Part shown: positions 1-8,691 of the stretch, in pieces
Position numbering within the stretch: position 1 is the stretch's first letter
Layout of the letters: each line of letters starts with the position of its first letter
The notes under the pieces: model-generated
Told to the model about the DNA's origin: nothing
What the model saw: the letters and a program-made list of their open reading frames with translations, nothing else
The model's database searches: none
Source: Psychrobacter aquimaris
GTDB lineage: Bacteria; Pseudomonadota; Gammaproteobacteria; Pseudomonadales; Moraxellaceae
Length of the DNA stretch: 64,000 nucleotides
Direction of reading: 5' to 3'
NCBI RefSeq assembly: GCF_016107525.1
Contig: NZ_JABASR010000009.1
Span: 62,001-126,000, forward strand
Made by a program: the position numbers and the translations under genes

Positions 1-1253
1 GCGTGTAATAGGCCAGGCTTGTATTCATAAATGCTTACCCCAGCTTCAAGCAGTTGCCAGTAATAACTATGACTGGTAGCAGCCACGACTATTGAATCGT
101 TGTTCTTTGGGAAAATCATGGTTACTTGCACACCGCGATAAGCGGTCGCACATAAAATGCTAACGAGCGAATAATCAGGCACAAAATATGGGGTTGAGAT
201 AATCAGGGTTCGCTTCGCCTGCCCAATTAAGGTGCCTAAAAATTGCGGCGTGGTGCCGCGTCGTTGGGTGGGACCATCAGAAAAAACTTGTGCAGCAAAG
301 CCTTTTGGCGGCGGTTTTATTGGTAAGGTCTCATCAGCCTCTGCCTGAGATGATTTTTGTTGTTCTGGTTGAGGGTTGATAAAATAAGGAAAGCTATCGA
401 GCGGCGTATGGGGATTTTCAGTCAGCCAATCACTGGCAAACAACATCTGATTTTGTGCCACAACCGGTCCTTCGACCCGCAGCATAATATCTACCCACGG
501 CGCAAATTTTGGCTTTACACGAAACTCAGGATCGGCGCAGTTGCGACTGCCATTGTAGCTGATTTTGCCATCAATGACCGTAATCTTGCGGTGATTTCGC
601 AAGTCGATGCGGCTAAACATGAGTACCTTTAAAATAGGACTAATTGGTAGGGCAACACTGACTTGTACGCCAGCTTCTTTCATTTCCTGCCATATCTTTG
701 AGCCTACCATTTTCCGTGAGCCCAAACCGTCGACCATCGCTCGGCAGGTGACGCCGCGTCGTGCTGCACGCATGAGCGCTTGGGCAGTATCAAGTCCCAT
801 ACCATCGATCAGCCAAATATAATACAGCACATGGATATGATCGGTCGCTGCATCAAAGTCGGCAATCATACGTTTGCGAGTCTCAGCCGCATCTGCCATC
901 AGCTCTGCACGATTTCCCACCGTTGTATGATAGCCAGTCGCATTTGCAGCGTAGGCAAAGGCCGCTTGGTATTCCGGTTTGATATTCTCCAACAAAGCTG
1001 TCTCATGACCAAGCACATCAGGACGATGTGCAGCCAGCTTATTGATGATCTGCTTACGTTCGCGCTTAAAGTTGCCCTCCAGATGCACCTCACCAAACAT
1101 CCAATAAATCACCACTCCCAAATAAGGTAAAATAAACAAGATGACGATCCAGGCTAGCCTAGCAGGGGAAGTCAGATCATGGCGAGCGAGCACTCGCAAT
1201 GAGATCAGTATCAGCAGCATAAAATGAATGATTAAAAATATATTCAAAAGCAT
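1..1253 (-). CDS. cls: Cardiolipin synthase, C-terminal part beyond the window
   Basis: This phospholipase D superfamily enzyme condenses phosphatidylglycerol into cardiolipin at the inner membrane. Reading leftwards from ATG at 1253, preceded by a good GGGAGG ribosome site, 417 codons are open to the window edge. Residues 1-55 form two hydrophobic membrane segments. The first PLD domain carries HRKITVID at 221-228 followed by NGSRN, the first HKD motif. The second PLD domain starts near residue 345 (IISTPYFVPDY), and the last visible residues are GLLH, the probable beginning of the second HKD motif. The gene is therefore cut by the window, not visibly broken. The family is certain. Which Cls paralogue it is cannot be said. 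Confidence 0.93.
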   Translation of the reverse strand, partial: MLLNIFLIIHFMLLILISLRVLARHDLTSPARLAWIVILFILPYLGVVIYWMFGEVHLEGNFKRERKQIINKLAAHRPDVLGHETALLENIKPEYQAAFAYAANATGYHTTVGNRAELMADAAETRKRMIADFDAATDHIHVLYYIWLIDGMGLDTAQALMRAARRGVTCRAMVDGLGSRKMVGSKIWQEMKEAGVQVSVALPISPILKVLMFSRIDLRNHRKITVIDGKISYNGSRNCADPEFRVKPKFAPWVDIMLRVEGPVVAQNQMLFASDWLTENPHTPLDSFPYFINPQPEQQKSSQAEADETLPIKPPPKGFAAQVFSDGPTQRRGTTPQFLGTLIGQAKRTLIISTPYFVPDYSLVSILCATAYRGVQVTMIFPKNNDSIVVAATSHSYYWQLLEAGVSIYEYKPGLLH

Positions 1254-1427
1254 AGTGCCTCCCGTCCTTGTTGTTTTTATTTACAGTATTTATCAGTGGC
1301 TCTTATTGATTATAGCGCACTGTAAAACTCCCACTGTTTTGATTGGTAAAAGCAGCAATGAGGTAAGGTTAGCGGTTATGGTATTTAGGAGTAAGCTTGT
1401 TCAAGCTCATGAAGATATATGTTGCCA

Positions 1428-2255
1428 TTAATATTCTCCTAACAGCCAACCACTGACAAAGGCAAAATATTCGCGAAACCAAGCGTTGTAACGAGTGGAT
1501 AAAGGCGTGGGACTGGCGATGGTGAGCGGTTGTGTATAGCCCTGATGGCGTGCAATGCTGGCTGCGCGAATACTATGAAAATCACTGGTAACGATGGCGA
1601 TAGGATCAGTGATAGAAAGCCCTTTTGCTTCCAAAAATGCTCGGCTGTTAGCGAGGTTTTCCTCTGTACTGGTACTTTTGCCTTCTTGTAAGATGCATCT
1701 GAATGCCACGCCATGTACCTCATGCAAATACGTGGCCATAATGTCGGCTTCGCTACGTGTACGCTGAAAACCAACGCCACCACTGGTTATTACCAAAGCA
1801 TTTGGTTGCGTCTTGATAAGGGGCACGGCGGTGTCCAAGCGCTTGGCGAGAGTCGGTGTTGGCTTACCTGCAACCGTGCCTGAGCCTAATACAATGATAG
1901 CAGCGACTGCAGGTACGGATTTAGTGCTCTGTTTAATCTGCTGCTGTAAGACGTAAGTAAAGATGCCAAAGCTGACTAGCCAAATGAAAAATACCATCCA
2001 TAGCCCAGACCAAAAGTAGAGTAACCAACGATATTGATGGATAAACGCTATTACTTTATGCCAAAAAATGCCATGGATGACAAACACTATCCCCAATAAA
2101 AACGGTACGACAGAACCAAAATTTACCTTACCAAATGCCATTAAAATGGCACAGTCGACGATAATAACGCTGCCAATAGTGATTAATAAAACTCGCCCTA
2201 ATAGAATGAGTTCTTTGGGAACAGCTATACAATTATTTAAAGGCAATATATTCAC
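1428..2255 (-). CDS. DUF218 (ElyC/SanA/YdcF-like) membrane protein
   Basis: This is a 275-residue protein with three or four N-terminal membrane segments (about residues 17-105) followed by a periplasmic DUF218 domain (about 118-265). Signature stretches are IIVLGSGTVAGKPTPTLAKR, VITSGGVG, TSTEENLANS and VTSDFHS. Family members such as ElyC and SanA are linked to envelope integrity and peptidoglycan or lipid-carrier metabolism, but the biochemical activity is not settled. The chosen start is GTG with a weak AGAAG site upstream. It lies 174 bases upstream of cls in the same direction, so the two could be co-transcribed. The family is clear and the exact role is not. Confidence 0.82.
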   Translation of the reverse strand: MNILPLNNCIAVPKELILLGRVLLITIGSVIIVDCAILMAFGKVNFGSVVPFLLGIVFVIHGIFWHKVIAFIHQYRWLLYFWSGLWMVFFIWLVSFGIFTYVLQQQIKQSTKSVPAVAAIIVLGSGTVAGKPTPTLAKRLDTAVPLIKTQPNALVITSGGVGFQRTRSEADIMATYLHEVHGVAFRCILQEGKSTSTEENLANSRAFLEAKGLSITDPIAIVTSDFHSIRAASIARHQGYTQPLTIASPTPLSTRYNAWFREYFAFVSGWLLGEY

Positions 2256-2826
2256 TGAATCTTCTACGATGCTATTGTTTTAGACGATATATAGGTTATG
2301 ACAAAAGACTGGTTCATGCCATGATAATGTACCCTGTTTTGAGATAACGTTTTATTGTGGTTACTCGCAGAGATAAGTCGATAGCAGGTCAATACGGAGC
2401 TTTGGAAGATAGGTTGAGATGATTAATAATTGCAGAGATGGTTTTATAGAGTGAATGTAAATTTAAGGAGATTTTTATGGCTGTCAAATAAAGAGCCAAA
2501 ATTATCTTTATATTTCAATTATGTATGTTGATATCACCATTCATCGCTATAAAGACACCGCTCATCTGTTAGTTTCTGATTTGTCATATCTACCTTAAGT
2601 AAATATTTTTACTGTTATACACAATTGTTACGGTAGTATACAATTTTTATTATCATAAATAATTTTTATTGTGGTAGTATTTTTTTATTAGGTAATGAGA
2701 AGCTTGTCTTATGTGAATAGTATCAGCTTATACGCTACTAGATTCTTCTTGTTTTTTACTAAACTTCTAAAGAATTATTCTAGTTGATATCAAACATACA
2801 TCAGTTTTAATTAAAGGGTTCAAATT
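2256..2826. other. AT-rich intergenic region upstream of the fimbria-like locus
   Basis: No convincing gene is seen in these 571 bases. The region separates the divergent DUF218 gene and fimbrial subunit gene and becomes very AT-rich from 2580 on. It holds the direct repeats listed separately and must contain the promoter of the major subunit. An AAAGGG ribosome site lies about eight bases before the subunit ATG. No confident -35/-10 pair could be assigned. Confidence 0.6.
2632..2690. repeat. Imperfect direct repeat in the fimbrial promoter region
   Basis: GGTAGTAT occurs at 2632-2639 and 2673-2680, 41 bases apart, or about four helical turns. Each copy is followed by TTTTTATTA (2644-2652 and 2682-2690). 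The arrangement suits a regulator that binds two sites on one DNA face, or a duplicated promoter element. No regulator is known. Confidence 0.5.
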
Positions 2827-3483
2827 ATGAATATGTTCTCAAAAATTGCGTTAACTGGTCTGGCTTTGTCATTATCTTCATTTGCATCAGCAGCAGTTAG
2901 TGACAGTACTGACTTTCGAGTAATTCTACCTGAAGTTTTAGTGCTCTATCACTGGGATGATGTTGTATTGAATTTGACCGCTGACAGTATTGCTCAGAAT
3001 GATAGTACTCTTACTCGAACAGGAACTACTGAACTAGGAACTACTACGGCTACAATTGATAGCCCTGCTATAGATACTAATGCTAATGCTGATATCCTTT
3101 CAACCTCAATAAAAGTCACCTTGAAAGATGCTTGGGCAGTACGTAATTTATCTAATACTAATGGTGTTCAGCTGCAATTAACCAATCCTAATCCTACGCT
3201 GATAAGTACTATTGACCAAACATCCTCTCTTACTACCAGTGGTGCTGTTTTAGAGTCTACCAGCGACAAGGTTACTGGTAGTAAAACGGCCGCGACTTTA
3301 AATATTCTTTCAGGTTGGGCTCCAGTAACAGGCGACATCGTTTTTGATTTAGATTTATCTAACGCTAATAGCTCTGGCGAATATAATACACGTGGCGCTA
3401 GCGGGACAACTGGTGCTGGTGCTGTCGGTTCTGAAGCTACTGATAGCTTCTTGTTAACCCTGACTAGTGCTGCAGCACCATAA
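2827..3483 (+). CDS. Putative fimbrial major subunit (secreted, Cys-free)
   Basis: This 218-residue protein has a clear Sec signal peptide (residues 1-22, cleavage after ASA). The mature chain is rich in Thr, Ser, Asn and Asp and contains no cysteine. It opens with FRVILPEVLVLYHWDD and ends in an alternating hydrophobic strand (SFLLTLTSAAAP), as expected of a beta-sandwich subunit. I do not recognise the family by sequence. The call rests on its position directly before a PapD-like chaperone and an usher-like protein, on the signal peptide and on size. Absence of cysteine fits alternative (CS1-like) pilins better than classical type 1 pilins. A terminator-like hairpin follows the stop, which could favour high expression of this gene over the others. 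It could also be another secreted adhesin. Confidence 0.6.
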   Translation: MNMFSKIALTGLALSLSSFASAAVSDSTDFRVILPEVLVLYHWDDVVLNLTADSIAQNDSTLTRTGTTELGTTTATIDSPAIDTNANADILSTSIKVTLKDAWAVRNLSNTNGVQLQLTNPNPTLISTIDQTSSLTTSGAVLESTSDKVTGSKTAATLNILSGWAPVTGDIVFDLDLSNANSSGEYNTRGASGTTGAGAVGSEATDSFLLTLTSAAAP

Positions 3484-3537
3484 TTATATGAAGTAGAACT
3501 TAGTTAATATCGATTTTAGCTAAACGGTGATACGAAC

Positions 3538-3564
3538 ATACCAGCTAAAATTGCTGGTATTTTT
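3538..3564 (+). terminator. Rho-independent terminator or attenuator inside the fimbria-like operon
   Basis: ATACCAGC (3538-3545) pairs with GCTGGTAT (3553-3560) across a seven-base loop and is followed by a T run. It lies between the major subunit and the chaperone, so partial read-through would give much more subunit mRNA than chaperone/usher mRNA. Confidence 0.8.
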
Positions 3565-3656
3565 GTATCATACTTTCAACCGTAAGCATCTTCAGTCACT
3601 TGCTGTCTTTATTAACATAGTGTCTAGCCAGCAATCTAATATAATAAGGTAAACAT

Positions 3657-4262
3657 ATGACATCCTCTCTCAATGGTAGCCAAAGATTAAGTAAGCTAGC
3701 CCCTGGTCTTTCAGTCGCTGCTTTAACAACTATAGTCATGTTCTCCTATCCTGCCCAAGCCGAACTGATCATAAATAACTCTATAGATGATGGAGGACAA
3801 GTTCAGATGGTGATTAGTGAGGCTAGCCAGGACGGGCTACCACCTGCACAATTAGGCATTCAACCATCTGTAGTGGATGAGATGGTATCTTTAACCCAAC
3901 GCAAAAATCTAGCCAAGCTTAACCAATCTTTTACGTTATACAATTATGGTACTAAGCCTAAAGTCATTAAGTTAAGCTTGATAGATGTGGATGAAGCAGG
4001 GAAACCAATCGAGCCTAGTGAGAGTACGCTCAAACCATGGACATTGATTAACCCTACACAGTTTACTATTGCACCAGGCGGCTATCAGACGGTACGTATG
4101 TCCATACGCTTGCCAACGGGATTTGTTGAAGGTAAACGCCATTCTATATTGTCAATTGAGCAGCAAATTGATCATGCTGTTACTTACAATACGGATGGTA
4201 GAGGAGCCACCTTAGAGATAGGTTCTCGTTATGGTCTACCTATTACTATTGATGTTCAGTAA
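3657..4262 (+). CDS. One-domain PapD-like periplasmic chaperone
   Basis: This 201-residue protein has a signal peptide ending at AQA (about residue 35). The mature 166 residues match the N-terminal Ig domain of pilus chaperones: FTLYNYGTKPKVIKLSLIDV corresponds to the subunit-binding beta-sheet, and NPTQFTIAPGGYQTVRMSIR to the conserved P-x-x-F-x-L-x-P-G-x-x-Q-x-x-R motif. Classical chaperones run to about 230-250 residues with a second Ig domain. Here only about 45 residues follow the first domain, so the second domain is missing or vestigial. The protein has no cysteine. The AAGG ribosome site is suitably placed. The 3' end overlaps the usher gene by 11 bases, which indicates translational coupling. 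I infer that it escorts the preceding subunit and the tip protein to the usher. Confidence 0.72.
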   Translation: MTSSLNGSQRLSKLAPGLSVAALTTIVMFSYPAQAELIINNSIDDGGQVQMVISEASQDGLPPAQLGIQPSVVDEMVSLTQRKNLAKLNQSFTLYNYGTKPKVIKLSLIDVDEAGKPIEPSESTLKPWTLINPTQFTIAPGGYQTVRMSIRLPTGFVEGKRHSILSIEQQIDHAVTYNTDGRGATLEIGSRYGLPITIDVQ

Positions 4263-7248
4263 GCCTAAAGTATGTTTAGTAACTTTGGTGTCTTTACCTT
4301 GCGTCATTGCTTATTGTCCGTCAGCGTTTGCAGAAATGCAAAATATCGCTGCCAACTCGATAGCCCCTGTCTCATCTGTTACAGGGGCTATTAAAAGTAA
4401 TAGAGTGTTAGAGCCTACTTTGGTAGGTGTCTTAGTTAACGGACAAGAGCAGGGCAGTATTGATGCTCTTCATGAGTCAGGATCTGACTTTGAGAGTGAT
4501 ACTCAAAATAGTCATTATCTTTTATCTATCGATGACTTAATTAAATTAACTAATGTCAGTTTCGTACCTATTGGTAGGCAAAATACTGATAGGCTTAATG
4601 GAGCTAATCCGACAGGTGGCTATGATGTCAGCACCCCGATTGGTGATGTCCAGCTTTCTGCTAATGAAGTCGTTTCTTACCAAGGGCAGAATTATATTGC
4701 CCTTGATGTATTAAAAAAACTGGGTATTACCGCAGAGTATAGCCAGCCAGATTTAGCTATCATTTTAAACATGGGCTGGCGTCCATCAAAAGACCCCCCT
4801 TCACTAAAAGATAATAACGTTAAAGAAGTTTTACCCATTGACTACTATCCTAGCCGAGCAGGTTTGCTTGGATTATCATTTGACACTAGATTCAGTGCTA
4901 GCGAAAGCAATAACAGTCAAAACAACGAGACGTCTACTAGCCATCAAATGTATGCTGATATTGGTGCTTATGGTTATGCGCTAGGTGGTGTATGGGGTGT
5001 CAATGCTAGAGGTTATGATAGTAATAATGAGTACAGAGGTAGTGGCGAAGACGAGTCAGGTAACAATGATAGCTTTCGTCGAACTGTTTTAGACGGCTTT
5101 ACCTATTTGCCCTCAGAATGGGATGACTGGGAAATAGATAACTTGTATTGGGCAAAATCCGGAGAGCACTTAGCCACACGCCTTGGTATTAATCAACCCA
5201 ACTCCCTAGGTCAGGGAGCACAGACATCAGGTTCTGAATTTACTGGCGCCATGTTTGCCTATAGTAATCGTAATATCGCACGGCATCTATCTTATTTTGA
5301 TGAAGACAGTCGTAGCTTATTACAAAATACTAGCCAAGATTATCAAAATCTGACGGGTATTGGCGAGGCTGGTGGCGTAGCAGAACTGCGTATCAATGGT
5401 CGTCCTATTGCTCGAGTACAAATTGGATTGGATGGGCGTTACGAGTTTTTAAACCTCGATGTTAGCCAATTATCATTAACAGATACCTTGGTTGAAGTGG
5501 CAATTTATGCTTATCCATTATCCCGTCAACCACTTGAAATTCGTCCTATTTTACTTGGTAAACGTCGTACCAACGCGGCGACTAATGAACTGATAGTAGA
5601 AGCCGGTATAGGTCGCTCAGGTAATCTAATTGATAGCAATACTAGAAGACGTTCAAACAATAATGACAAGGGTGATACTGCCGCACATCTATATACCGAG
5701 TATGGTGTCAATAATCGCTTGGCAGTACGTGGCGGCGTCAACACTAACATACAAAATCTTCAAGAAGACAACGACTCACTCTCGTGGCACGCTGGGGCAA
5801 ATTATAGCCTCTCGCCTTATAGTAATGCTGACATTAGCTACGCCAATACACCAACCCAAGATTTTTGGCAGGCTCAATTAGAGTACCAGCGCAAAAAGCT
5901 ATGGGCAAACTATCAGTATCAAGCTCGTCAGTATGACAACGCTGGACTAAATACTTTCTTACCAAACAACAGTGAAAAAGAGCGATTGAATGATCAACGT
6001 CATCAGTTGCTTATCAACTATAGCCCGAGTGATAGAACTAATATTAGTTTCAATCAATATTATGATGATATGGCTGCTAAGATAATTGATACAGATGACT
6101 ACTACACTTATACCAGTGTTAATCATAGGTTTAATGAAGCATTAAATGGCAGTGCTAACTGGAGCAGTGGAGACAATCGTTATGGCTATAATTTCATATG
6201 GCAGGACGCTTATAGACCTATCACACATGATAAGGCGGTTGACATTGGTAGAACGCGTAGCACTATAGGATTGTCTGGTGATAATGATAGCGACACGCTA
6301 TCGCTACGACGTCAGCTTGATAATAGTACTAGTTTGGGGCAATCCATTAGTCGTTTGCACAGAAATAACGATATCTTGTATCGAGGTGATGTCAGTTACC
6401 GCTTTGACACAAGTAATATAGGTGGGAGTTCGATAGACAGTTCAATCAATGCAGGTTATAGCTTATATGATAGTCAGGTTGGTTGGTTGTTGGACTGGCA
6501 GCTGAATACTCGTAAAGGTATAAACTTTGGCTTAGGTTATAAACATCGTTATGTAGATTCAATATCTAGCAATCGCTATCTTGACTTAATAAATGACGGT
6601 TCATTTATTGATGATTACCAGTTACCGGCTTGGACACAGAATAACTATCTATATGCTAGGTTATCATTTGATATGTTTAAAGCACCCAGACAAAGATTAC
6701 AATTTGGTGACATTCCACTTCAGCGCGACGGTAGCGTCATAGTGGATATCGAATATCAGGCTGACACTCCTATAGATTATGAAAACATACGCTTTGAGCT
6801 TGACAATCAAGAAGTAGAAGCTAGCTTGCTAGGGAGTCAGGCAACGCAGAGTCAGTACTTAATCAGCAATATCAAAGCCGGCGATTATACACTGACCATG
6901 GATAGCGAAAACTTACCTTTAGAATATAGCACTGGCGAGCTACAGACACCGCGTATACGAGTCAGCAATTATACACCTACCTCGGTGCCTATACAGCTAC
7001 AGAAGTCTTATGGTGTATCAGGTAGGCTTGCTGATGCTAAAGAAGGGGTTGTAATTGATGTCTATCGGGGCGATGCACTGATACAAAGCATCACTACAGG
7101 CAGTTATGGTTACTTTCAGGTTTTTGGTTTGACTCCAAGTACTTATATATTGAAGGCTCAAGGCTATAAAGATCAGTCTGTAGACATTACTAATGACTTT
7201 GTGATGCGAATTGTTTTAAACCCAATAAAGGATACAGTGTCACAATAA
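4252..7248 (+). CDS. Outer-membrane usher-like protein of a divergent chaperone-usher system
   Basis: ATG at 4252 gives a good signal peptide (MFSKPK..., cleavage after SAFA); ATG at 4231 is possible. The mature protein of about 965 residues has no cysteine. An N-terminal region (about 55-190) contains PTLVGVLVNGQEQG and LLSIDDL. It is followed by a long alternating beta-barrel-like region rich in aromatic and Asn residues. At about 375-440 lies GEAGGVAELRINGRPIARVQ followed by GLDGRYEFLNLDVSQLSLTD, which resembles the usher plug. The last 80 residues (VSGRLADAKEGVVIDVYRGD, GSYGYFQVFGLTP) resemble a transthyretin/carboxypeptidase-regulatory or CooC_C-like domain. Classical ushers are 800-870 residues with a C-terminal Cys pair, and both features differ here. 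I infer that it secretes and anchors the fibre. Confidence 0.72.
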   Translation: MFSKPKVCLVTLVSLPCVIAYCPSAFAEMQNIAANSIAPVSSVTGAIKSNRVLEPTLVGVLVNGQEQGSIDALHESGSDFESDTQNSHYLLSIDDLIKLTNVSFVPIGRQNTDRLNGANPTGGYDVSTPIGDVQLSANEVVSYQGQNYIALDVLKKLGITAEYSQPDLAIILNMGWRPSKDPPSLKDNNVKEVLPIDYYPSRAGLLGLSFDTRFSASESNNSQNNETSTSHQMYADIGAYGYALGGVWGVNARGYDSNNEYRGSGEDESGNNDSFRRTVLDGFTYLPSEWDDWEIDNLYWAKSGEHLATRLGINQPNSLGQGAQTSGSEFTGAMFAYSNRNIARHLSYFDEDSRSLLQNTSQDYQNLTGIGEAGGVAELRINGRPIARVQIGLDGRYEFLNLDVSQLSLTDTLVEVAIYAYPLSRQPLEIRPILLGKRRTNAATNELIVEAGIGRSGNLIDSNTRRRSNNNDKGDTAAHLYTEYGVNNRLAVRGGVNTNIQNLQEDNDSLSWHAGANYSLSPYSNADISYANTPTQDFWQAQLEYQRKKLWANYQYQARQYDNAGLNTFLPNNSEKERLNDQRHQLLINYSPSDRTNISFNQYYDDMAAKIIDTDDYYTYTSVNHRFNEALNGSANWSSGDNRYGYNFIWQDAYRPITHDKAVDIGRTRSTIGLSGDNDSDTLSLRRQLDNSTSLGQSISRLHRNNDILYRGDVSYRFDTSNIGGSSIDSSINAGYSLYDSQVGWLLDWQLNTRKGINFGLGYKHRYVDSISSNRYLDLINDGSFIDDYQLPAWTQNNYLYARLSFDMFKAPRQRLQFGDIPLQRDGSVIVDIEYQADTPIDYENIRFELDNQEVEASLLGSQATQSQYLISNIKAGDYTLTMDSENLPLEYSTGELQTPRIRVSNYTPTSVPIQLQKSYGVSGRLADAKEGVVIDVYRGDALIQSITTGSYGYFQVFGLTPSTYILKAQGYKDQSVDITNDFVMRIVLNPIKDTVSQ

Positions 7249-7320
7249 GTTTAGTTTCCAATTTTAATAGCGAGTTGTTAATAGTGTTTTAAATAATATA
7301 ACGTCAAATGAGAGGTTTTT

Positions 7321-8109
7321 ATGTCTAAAATATCTGCAACTGCTTATTACCATAAATTTTTGTTAAAAATTGGTTTAACAGCAATGGCTGGCTTAATTGG
7401 ACAAACAGCATTAGCAGCGTGTCCTGATACTGAAGGTATAAATATTACAGACGCTGCTAATCGTGTTGGTACAGCTGATGGCAGCTCAATATATTTCTGT
7501 AAGCAAATCTTCCCAAACAGTAGTTTAAATTTCGCACCAACTGAAAGACAGCTACTTAATGGGGGTAGTCAAGCCATCTCTAGAGGCAATACCATTCAGA
7601 GTTTCCCTCTAAGCAATCGTGCTGATCTAATGGGTTTCAATGTGGCTAACTTAGCGTTTAATCAATTGTCTGCAAATTTCCCCAATACAAATGGCGCTTT
7701 TGGGTCGCCAAGCTTATTCAACTTTTATATTCGTTCATCAGATCGAAACGATGATTGCAAGGGCGAATACCAAACCATAAAAAGTTTTTTGAGAAATAAT
7801 CCTAATGTTTTTCAGCTCAACACTTCATTCTCCTCTATTGCTCAAGACACTACCTCGAATACCAGTATCGTGAAGATTACAGATGCTAAGTTAAAATCAA
7901 CCATAAATCCGACAAAAGATTTAACCGCTAATATCGACCTTTACTATGCAAATCCTACTGAAGAACAGTACTTTACTGGTGGTACGATTTTTAATCGCTA
8001 TCGCGACTGTTGGTTTGGGGTTGGCACTAGAGTAACCCTAAATCCCAATAACAGCGATCTAGAGTATGCAGGAAGCTATGATTTACAAATTGGAGTGTTA
8101 ACTCAATAA
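7321..8109 (+). CDS. Putative fimbrial tip or minor subunit (adhesin candidate)
   Basis: This 262-residue protein has a signal peptide cleaved near ALA-ACPD. The mature chain has four cysteines (ACPD, YFCK, DDCK, RDCW), enough for two disulfides. It ends in LEYAGSYDLQIGVLTQ, a strand typical of the last beta-strand of pilus subunits. It sits 72 bases after the usher with a GAGAGG ribosome site, in the slot that tip adhesins such as CooD occupy in CS1-type operons. Its larger size and cysteines contrast with the Cys-free first subunit. I do not recognise the sequence family. Role and ligand are inferred from position only. Confidence 0.55.
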   Translation: MSKISATAYYHKFLLKIGLTAMAGLIGQTALAACPDTEGINITDAANRVGTADGSSIYFCKQIFPNSSLNFAPTERQLLNGGSQAISRGNTIQSFPLSNRADLMGFNVANLAFNQLSANFPNTNGAFGSPSLFNFYIRSSDRNDDCKGEYQTIKSFLRNNPNVFQLNTSFSSIAQDTTSNTSIVKITDAKLKSTINPTKDLTANIDLYYANPTEEQYFTGGTIFNRYRDCWFGVGTRVTLNPNNSDLEYAGSYDLQIGVLTQ

Positions 8110-8691
8110 CTAAAAATGTAAAAGTATGAGGTTTTAAGGAGATTGGATTAAGTTTTTTTATCATACTTATATTTAAATATAGGTTAAAGAAATAGCTTTA
8201 ATTCATCACTATACTGATTGATAGTCTCAAATATTTTGAGGGCCTCTGCAAAAGTTATCACACTCAATGACTACAACGTTACTGTTAGTCAAGAAATTAC
8301 TGAAGGTAATCTGCAAATAGTTCCGCGCTTTTCTGTACATAGTTTTAGAATTGTTCAGACGTTATCTTTTAGTTTTATCTTATTGCTTGAAAATATATAG
8401 CTATCTTTTAGGATTATGCCAAAAATAAGAAGAATGAGCCATTATAAGTGGCTCATTCTTCTTATTTATTCTGTTTCTGCTATCAGATCCCTAATCGTAT
8501 GCGGATCTTTTTAGTATATATATTAGACCAACACAAAACGTGGGATACATAGGTCTGGGCAGGAATTTTTCGGACAGCAATAGATGACAAAGATAGACTG
8601 TAAGACATGCTATTAAAGCATTTAAAAAGGTATTTAGAGGTTGTTTGTACAGATGGGAAAAGCTATAGGCTTTGATTGAGCAGAATAAGAT
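8110..8691. other. Intergenic region with probable insertion-sequence relic
   Basis: This stretch has no supported gene. It begins with a weak hairpin after the tip gene (AAGTATGA and TCATACTT arms, long loop). GAGGGCCTCTGCAAAAG at 8238-8254 looks like the end of an IS5-family element as I recall such ends. A TTG-initiated frame of 60 codons follows it with no ribosome site. A strong terminator lies at 8423-8467. Nothing recognisable lies between 8470 and the tRNA. Confidence 0.45.
8423..8467. terminator. Strong bidirectional terminator hairpin
   Basis: A perfect 19-bp stem (8423-8441 with 8449-8467) closes a seven-base loop, with A-rich and T-rich flanks on the two sides. It could stop transcription of the fimbria-like locus from the left and of the tRNA from the right. 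Confidence 0.85.

Noticed and set aside
1228..1431. 67-codon plus-strand frame overlapping the cls start
   Set aside because: It overlaps the well-supported cls start and has no ribosome site or similarity.
2256..2826. Copy of the tRNA-Ser 3' end as an attachment-site repeat bounding the fibre locus
   Set aside because: No match to the tRNA 3' segment (GGTTCGAATCCC-like) was found in this interval, so an integrated island is not demonstrated.
8218..8400. 60-codon frame starting at TTG
   Set aside because: It has no ribosome site and a poor start codon, and it overlaps an apparent IS-end relic. The translated sequence has no recognisable feature.
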